Source: Clostridiaceae bacterium (GTDB lineage Bacteria > Bacillota > Clostridia > Oscillospirales > Acutalibacteraceae). Taken from it: a stretch of 10,299 nt of DNA. The position numbers and the translations under genes are program-made. Position 1 is the first letter of the stretch; each line of letters starts with the position of its first letter. Shown piece after piece: positions 5,783 to 10,299 of the stretch. The stretch covers positions 1-10,299 of the forward strand of contig JAEDML010000032.1 of the NCBI GenBank assembly GCA_016303035.1. The letters are read 5' to 3'. A model generated the notes under the pieces. That model saw only the letters and a list, made by a program, of their open reading frames with translations. It ran no database searches and was not told the origin of the DNA.

Positions 5783-6789
5783 AACACAAAGCCGACCTTT
5801 TTCATAGCTTTGAAATATGTTTTGCGTGCTACCTTCTCGGCTCTTTCCGCTCCCTCGCGGTAAAGCGCTTCAAGTGCTTTTTTATCGGCTATTATCTCTT
5901 CGTAACGCCGCTTTATCGGGGCAAGCTCGTCGGCGACGGCTTCGCCCACGGCAAGCTTGAAAGCTCCGTAGCCCTTGCCGTCAAACTCCCTTTCAACCTC
6001 GGCCGCCGTTTTTCCCGTAACCGCGGAATATATTGTTATAAGGTTTGAAATTCCGGGCTTTTCGTCAGACATTCTTACACAAGAATCCGAATCGGTAACG
6101 GCGCGCTTGAATTTTCTTATAATATCGTCTTTTGAATCGAGAATCGCAACCCAGGCGTTTATGTTTTCGTCGGATTTCGACATTTTGCGTGAAGGGTCCT
6201 GAAGCGACATAACGCGTGCGCCGGTTTTAGGAATATACGCTTCGGGCACGGTGAAAACATCGCCGTAAATACGGTTAAAGCGAAGGGCGATATCCCTTGC
6301 AATCTCAAGGTGCTGCTTTTGGTCGGCGCCTACAGGTACAAGATCGGGCTTGTAAAGCAGAATATCCGCCGCCATAAGAACGGGGTATGCGAACAGGCCT
6401 ACATTTACATTGTCTGCGTGCTTTGCGGATTTATCCTTAAACTGCGTCATACGCGACATTTCGCCGAACTGGGTATAGCAGGAAAGCAGCCACGAAAGCT
6501 GGGCGTGCTCCGGAACATGTGACTGTATGAACACGGTGCTTTTCTGCGTATCAATACCCAATGCCAACAATAGGGCAAAGGTAGAATATATTTGCCCTCT
6601 AAGCTTTGCGGGCTCCTGCCTTACCGTTATAGAGTGAAGGTCGGCGACGGCGTAGGTGCAGTCAAATTCCTCCTGCATACCGACCCAGTTTTTAAGCGCA
6701 CCGAGATAATTTCCGAGTGTCAACATTCCACTCGGCTGAATACAGCTTAAAACCTTTTTCTTACCGTCGGTCTCAATATTTTGACACAT
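5779..6789 (-). CDS. trpS: Tryptophan–tRNA ligase
   Basis: This 336-residue class I aminoacyl-tRNA synthetase activates tryptophan with ATP and charges tRNA-Trp in the cytoplasm. Family signatures are QPSGMLTLGNYLGAL (18-32), whose TLGN takes the place of HIGH, as in the TIGN-type bacterial enzymes. AADILLY (140-146) and GADQKQHLE (154-162) of the active site are also present. The KMSKS loop is exact (202-206, in SRKMSKSDEN). The length matches bacterial TrpS. GGAGG lies about 10 bp before the ATG, supporting this start. It heads an operon with holB and ricT, which is an unusual partner set for a synthetase. The roughly 49-nt predicted leader is too short for a T-box, so I see no tRNA-sensing control. 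Confidence 0.97.
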   Translation of the reverse strand: MCQNIETDGKKKVLSCIQPSGMLTLGNYLGALKNWVGMQEEFDCTYAVADLHSITVRQEPAKLRGQIYSTFALLLALGIDTQKSTVFIQSHVPEHAQLSWLLSCYTQFGEMSRMTQFKDKSAKHADNVNVGLFAYPVLMAADILLYKPDLVPVGADQKQHLEIARDIALRFNRIYGDVFTVPEAYIPKTGARVMSLQDPSRKMSKSDENINAWVAILDSKDDIIRKFKRAVTDSDSCVRMSDEKPGISNLITIYSAVTGKTAAEVEREFDGKGYGAFKLAVGEAVADELAPIKRRYEEIIADKKALEALYREGAERAEKVARKTYFKAMKKVGFVL

Positions 6790-6844
6790 TTCGCTTTGTC
6801 CTCCGTTTTCAAAAGCCGATTTAATACCGACCTAAATCTAAATT

Positions 6845-6873
6845 ATTTTATCATACTATTGCAAGGAATACAA
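6845..6873 (-). promoter_or_regulatory. Predicted promoter of the trpS–holB–ricT operon
   Basis: On the minus strand TTGTAT (6868-6873), a 17-bp spacer and TAAAAT (6845-6850) are seen. A TG one base before the -10 gives an extended -10 element. The predicted start is near 6838. The upstream araC gene runs in the same direction and no terminator hairpin separates them, so some read-through from araC is possible. Confidence 0.55.
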
Positions 6874-6893
6874 GAAAAATGAGTGTTTTTATT

Positions 6894-7748
6894 TTAGCAA
6901 CTGCGGCGCTGCTTTCTGTATTCGCTCGGAGATACTCCCATAATCTCCTTAAATTTTTTAATAAAAAAGCTTATGCTTTCAAAACCGCACAGCGATGATA
7001 TTTTAAGAATTTTCTCATCGGTGTTTTCAAGGTATGCCACCGCTTTTCTTATCCGTATGTTGTTCAAAACCGTAAAGGGGGAGCTTCCGGTGTGGGTTTT
7101 AAAGCAGAAGCAAAGGTAATTGGGGGTAAGATGGACTATGTCCGCAATTTCACTTAGCGTTATTTTTTCGCCGTAATGTTCCTCCATAAAGTCAAGGCAT
7201 TTTTTTATTTCACTGCTTTTCGGGTTTTCGCTTTTCCTTTCCTCCATAAGGCCGTTTGTCTTAAAAATACCGAATATTTTTATAAGATTAAGCAATGTAT
7301 CGAACTTTGAACGGCCTGAATTATCGCATATTTCCTTTACAAGGCTTGATACCTCTTTGTAATATTCATTTTCGGGCTTTATGCAACGCGGAAATGCAAT
7401 TTCACCCTTTTCAAGCGGAGAGGTAAACTCCTCCTCAAAAAAATGACCTTTAGGAAAGGTGATAAGGCTGTTCGAAAACACAAGCGCGTTATAAGCAGAG
7501 GGCAGTGTAATGGGGCTTAACAGGTGAAGCTCGCCGGGGCTTATAAAATAAATGTCGCCCTGATTCATTTTGAAAATATCGCCCCCGACCGAAAGCTCTA
7601 CCGTACCTTTTTTCATATAAAGTATTTCGCTTTCACGGTGCCAGTGCAGGTTGGAAAAACTATAATAATCCTTTTCCTTAATCTGTATGTAATTTGTAAA
7701 AGGGAAATCCGGTGTTCCGCGGTTTACATTTTCCAATTCGCCCTGCAT
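6894..7748 (-). CDS. AraC-family transcriptional regulator with N-terminal cupin
   Basis: A 284-residue regulator with a ligand-binding N-terminus and an AraC/XylS DNA-binding C-terminus. Residues about 28-95 have the AraC-type cupin pattern (HWHRESEILYMKKGTVEL at 35-52, GDIYFISPGELHLL at 64-77). The C-terminus has two helix-turn-helix units, at about 196-217 (TLSEIADIVHLTPNYLCFCF) and 246-268, followed by the family signature GVSPSEYRK (271-279). The ribosome binding site is AGGTG about 5 bp from the ATG. It diverges from the GH31 gene with 110 bp between starts, and the two predicted promoters overlap, so its natural role is control of that glycosidase by a sugar derived from its substrate (inference from context and family habit). 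The inducing sugar cannot be told from sequence. Confidence 0.95.
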   Translation of the reverse strand: MQGELENVNRGTPDFPFTNYIQIKEKDYYSFSNLHWHRESEILYMKKGTVELSVGGDIFKMNQGDIYFISPGELHLLSPITLPSAYNALVFSNSLITFPKGHFFEEEFTSPLEKGEIAFPRCIKPENEYYKEVSSLVKEICDNSGRSKFDTLLNLIKIFGIFKTNGLMEERKSENPKSSEIKKCLDFMEEHYGEKITLSEIADIVHLTPNYLCFCFKTHTGSSPFTVLNNIRIRKAVAYLENTDEKILKISSLCGFESISFFIKKFKEIMGVSPSEYRKQRRSC

Positions 7749-7785
7749 TATATCACCTAAATCTTAAAATAGTGTCATTTATAAC

Positions 7786-7814
7786 ATAATATAGTTGTTG
7801 ATAACAAATGTCAA
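7786..7814 (-). promoter_or_regulatory. Predicted promoter of the AraC-family gene
   Basis: On the minus strand a perfect TTGACA (7809-7814) and TATTAT (7786-7791) are separated by 17 bp, with a predicted start near 7779 and a leader of about 31 nt. The -35 element lies within the spacer of the divergent GH31 promoter. Confidence 0.6.
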
Positions 7815-7815
7815 C
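7797..7815. promoter_or_regulatory. Inverted repeat spanning both -35 elements
   Basis: GTTGA (7797-7801) and TCAAC (7811-7815) are exact inverted repeats separated by 9 bp, and an additional A/T pair (7803/7809) extends the symmetry. The symmetry arises because the -35 boxes of the two divergent promoters lie here in opposite orientation. It may also be an operator; AraC-family sites are usually direct repeats, so a different regulator or no regulator is equally possible. Confidence 0.4.
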
Positions 7816-7826
7816 GGTAATATACT
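7798..7826 (+). promoter_or_regulatory. Predicted promoter of the GH31 gene
   Basis: TTGATA (7798-7803), a 17-bp spacer and TATACT (7821-7826) form a near-consensus sigma-A promoter, with a predicted start near 7833 and a leader of about 26 nt. It overlaps the divergent araC promoter along most of its length. Confidence 0.6.
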
Positions 7827-7858
7827 GTAATTATAAATTCTTTTTGGGGGTGCTTTAT

Positions 7859-10299
7859 ATGTCAGATAAACGATTTTGTTGGAAAACCCGACCGCTGGCA
7901 GCGGCGGAGAACATTATAACCGATAAGCTCTGCCGTTTTACGGTGCTTACTTCGCGACTTATACGCTGTGAATACAGCGAGAACGGAAAATTCGAGGACA
8001 GGGCGAGCCAGTCGGTATTTTACCGCGATTTCCCTGCGGTGAGTTATGAAGTCTCGCAAAAGGACGGTGTTTTATCCGTTGAAACCGAGCATTTAAAGCT
8101 CACTTATAAATCGGGCAGAAAATTTGCTGAGGATTCGCTTTGTATTGCGCTTAAAACGGAGCCTGCGTCGATATGGCATTTCGGGGAAAGAAACGAAAAT
8201 CTCGGCGGTACGGCAAGAACGCTTGACGGGGCTAACGGAGCTATTCCGCTTGAAGACGGCGTTTGTTCAAGATACGGCTACGCCGTTTTAAACGACAGCG
8301 ATACCATGCTGCTTAATGATGACGGTTGGGTAGAGGTAAGAGATAAAAACACGCTTGATTTCTATTTCTTCGGCTATGGCTACAGCTACCTCGACGCAGT
8401 GAAGGATTTATACCGCCTTACGGGAGCGCCGACAATGCTTCCCGCCTACGCGCTCGGCAACTGGTGGAGCAGATACCATAAATATACCCAGCAGGAATAT
8501 ATTGACCTTATGGAAAGATTTAAGGCTCAAAACCTGCCTTTTTCGGTCGGTATCATTGATATGGATTGGCATATCACCGAAATTCCGGAGGAGTATAAGG
8601 ACGGAGCCCCGATTTTTTCTTCGGGCTGGACAGGGTACACCTGGAACAAGGAGCTTTTCCCCGATTATAAGGAATTTTTGAAATATTTAAACGATAACAA
8701 TATAAAAACGGCGCTTAATCTGCATCCTGCGGCAGGAGTGCCCGGGTATGAAGAGCATTACAGACAGGTGGCCCAAAGCTGCGGAATCGACCCTGAAAGC
8801 CGAAAACGCATTCCGTTTGATATTCTAAGTCCGCGTTTTATGTCGGCGTATTTTGACGAGTTGCTTCATCCGCTTGAGGACGACGGTGTAGACTTTTGGT
8901 GGATGGACTGGCAGCAGGGAAAAACCTACTGGTGGATTCACGAGGAAAACAGGGGCGGCGTAATGCAGGACGAGCGCGAGGTGCTCGATCCGCTCTGGAT
9001 GCTTAATCATCTGCATGTTATTGATATTATGCGCAACGGAAAGCGGCCGATGTTCTTCTCCCGTTACAGCGGTCCGGGCGCCCAGCGGTATTCAATAGGC
9101 TTTTCGGGTGATACCGTTGTAACCTGGGATTCGCTTAAATTTCAGCCGTACTTTACCGCAACCGCGTCAAATATAGGTTATTCGTGGTGGAGTCACGATA
9201 TAGGCGGACATATGGGCGGATACAGGGATGAGGAGCTTACCGTAAGATGGCTTCAGCTCGGAGTTTTCTCACCTATAAACCGCCTGCACAGCAGCAATAA
9301 TGACTTTATAAAAAAAGAACCTTGGAGCTTTGACAGCAAAAACGAAAAAATTATGGGCGACTGGTTAAGGCTGCGCCACAGGCTTTTCCCGTACATATAT
9401 ACAATGAATTACAGGGCCCACAACGATTTGGAGCCGCTTGTACAGCCTATGTATTATAAATATCCGAAATGTGACGCGGCATACCGTAATGATAATCAGT
9501 TCTTTTTCGGTAGTGAGCTTATGGTGTCTCCCGTTACAAGCAAAAATTCCAGCCTTACAAAGCTTGGCAGGGCGAGTGTGTTTATGCCTAAAGGCGATTG
9601 GTTCGACTTTTTTGACGGTACGCATTATAAAAGCAAAAACGGCAGGGTAATTGATGTTTTCAGAAGCATAGAAGAATATCCGGTGTTTGCAAGGGCGGGC
9701 GCGATTGTGCCTATGGAGCAGTTAAAACCGCACGATAACACGCTTATTGCAAGCGAAAATATGGAGGTTTTTGTCTTCCCCGGAGCCGACAACGAATTCA
9801 GTCTTTATGAGGATGCAGGCGATTATTCCGATTTTGAAAACGGTGAATTTGTAACTACGAGAATGAGCCTTGAATACGGCGATACCGCCGTGTTTACGAT
9901 TGGTAAAGCCAAAGGCAGAACCGATTTAATACCTGCGGTAAGAAGCTGGAAGCTGAATTTCAGGGGCTTTGCCGAAGACTGCGGTCTTAAGGTATACATA
10001 AACGGCGCCGAAGATTCGGCGGATTACCGATATGATAAAGCAAAAAACACCCTTGAAACCGCGGTTACGGCAAAGGTCAGCGATGAAATACGCATAGAGG
10101 TTACGGGTGAGCGCCTTATTACCGATAACGGCGATATAAAAGAAAGATGCTTTAAGATTTTGCAGAGAGCCGAAATTTCATATGACAGAAAAAATGCTTT
10201 ATTTAACTATATTTTTGAGTCTGATATACCTATCGGTACCGTAATAAACAGAGTTCATCCCGTATCACCCGAGGAGCATGACCTTATAGACTCGCTTAA
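7859..10299 (+). CDS. Glycoside hydrolase family 31 enzyme, 3' end cut by window
   Basis: The frame is open from the ATG at 7859 to the last base, 813 complete codons; the TAA at 10297-10299 is out of frame, so the true end lies beyond. GH31 enzymes are retaining alpha-glycosidases (alpha-glucosidases, alpha-xylosidases and relatives). An N-terminal beta-sandwich (about 20-180) precedes the catalytic barrel (about 190-515). Motifs are ALGNWWSRYH (198-207), IIDMDWH (232-238), WWMDWQQG (347-354) with Asp350 as probable nucleophile, RYSGPGAQRY then SGDT (402-419) with Asp418 as probable acid/base, and WWSHDIGG (443-450). C-terminal beta domains include FARAGAIVPM (610-619) and LYEDAGD (649-655). 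No signal peptide is seen, so it is probably cytoplasmic, acting on imported oligosaccharides. GGGGG at 7846-7850 with an 8-bp spacer supports the start. The divergent AraC regulator probably controls it. Substrate specificity cannot be assigned. Confidence 0.94.
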   Translation, partial: MSDKRFCWKTRPLAAAENIITDKLCRFTVLTSRLIRCEYSENGKFEDRASQSVFYRDFPAVSYEVSQKDGVLSVETEHLKLTYKSGRKFAEDSLCIALKTEPASIWHFGERNENLGGTARTLDGANGAIPLEDGVCSRYGYAVLNDSDTMLLNDDGWVEVRDKNTLDFYFFGYGYSYLDAVKDLYRLTGAPTMLPAYALGNWWSRYHKYTQQEYIDLMERFKAQNLPFSVGIIDMDWHITEIPEEYKDGAPIFSSGWTGYTWNKELFPDYKEFLKYLNDNNIKTALNLHPAAGVPGYEEHYRQVAQSCGIDPESRKRIPFDILSPRFMSAYFDELLHPLEDDGVDFWWMDWQQGKTYWWIHEENRGGVMQDEREVLDPLWMLNHLHVIDIMRNGKRPMFFSRYSGPGAQRYSIGFSGDTVVTWDSLKFQPYFTATASNIGYSWWSHDIGGHMGGYRDEELTVRWLQLGVFSPINRLHSSNNDFIKKEPWSFDSKNEKIMGDWLRLRHRLFPYIYTMNYRAHNDLEPLVQPMYYKYPKCDAAYRNDNQFFFGSELMVSPVTSKNSSLTKLGRASVFMPKGDWFDFFDGTHYKSKNGRVIDVFRSIEEYPVFARAGAIVPMEQLKPHDNTLIASENMEVFVFPGADNEFSLYEDAGDYSDFENGEFVTTRMSLEYGDTAVFTIGKAKGRTDLIPAVRSWKLNFRGFAEDCGLKVYINGAEDSADYRYDKAKNTLETAVTAKVSDEIRIEVTGERLITDNGDIKERCFKILQRAEISYDRKNALFNYIFESDIPIGTVINRVHPVSPEEHDLIDSL

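Noticed and set aside
6790..6893. T-box or other riboswitch before trpS
   Set aside because: The whole gap is 104 bp and the predicted leader about 49 nt; no specifier stem, T-box sequence or terminator/antiterminator pair is visible.
8825..9650. Several 60-90 codon frames inside the GH31 gene on both strands
   Set aside because: They lie over the catalytic and C-terminal motifs of the real plus-strand gene and have no ribosome binding sites or domains.
10297..10299. TAA at the very end of the window as stop of the GH31 gene
   Set aside because: It is not in the frame that starts at 7859; in-frame reading ends with CTT followed by an incomplete codon. The frame that would use this TAA already has a TGA at 10279-10281, so the GH31 gene continues beyond the window.
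1..10299. Mobile element, phage, CRISPR, defence or biosynthetic island
   Set aside because: No transposase, integrase, spaced repeats, tRNA attachment site or sharp change of base composition was seen; most genes are recognisable chromosomal functions.

Overview
The window looks like a chromosomal segment of an anaerobic, endospore-forming member of the Firmicutes, most likely a gut Clostridia/Oscillospirales-type organism. The clues are a SpoIID sporulation protein, a holB–ricT pair in the Firmicutes arrangement, two clostridial-style iron–sulfur proteins, AGGAGG-like ribosome binding sites and sigma-A-like promoters. The lineage below Clostridia is inference. No phage, insertion sequence, CRISPR array, tRNA or rRNA was seen.

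Layout, left to right. (1) 122-1563: a Crp/Fnr-family regulator (minus strand) diverges from an iron–sulfur protein with a degenerate second ferredoxin motif (plus strand). The short region between them carries two perfect palindromes, one centred 41.5 bp upstream of the predicted start of the iron–sulfur transcript. (2) 1649-3645: spoIID (minus strand) and an unrecognised, roughly eight-helix membrane protein (plus strand) diverge from each other, with a hairpin terminator on each outer side. (3) 3670-6789: a small 8Fe-type ferredoxin with its own promoter, then a compact minus-strand operon read trpS–holB–ricT. trpS and holB share an ATGA stop/start overlap, and 16 bp separate holB from ricT. 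(4) 6894-10299: an AraC-family regulator (minus strand) diverges from a large cytoplasmic glycoside hydrolase family 31 gene (plus strand). The GH31 gene is open from 7859 to the last base, so it is cut by the window edge after 813 complete codons.

Functionally the window joins two regulator/target pairs (Crp/Fnr–iron–sulfur protein and AraC–GH31) to housekeeping genes for tryptophanyl-tRNA charging, the replicative clamp loader and RicT, an RNase Y-associated factor. In both pairs the predicted divergent promoters physically overlap, so the two directions should compete for RNA polymerase. The most promising unexplained material is the Crp/Fnr–iron–sulfur pair with its palindromes, the unusual active-site motif of the GH31 enzyme, and the unknown membrane protein.
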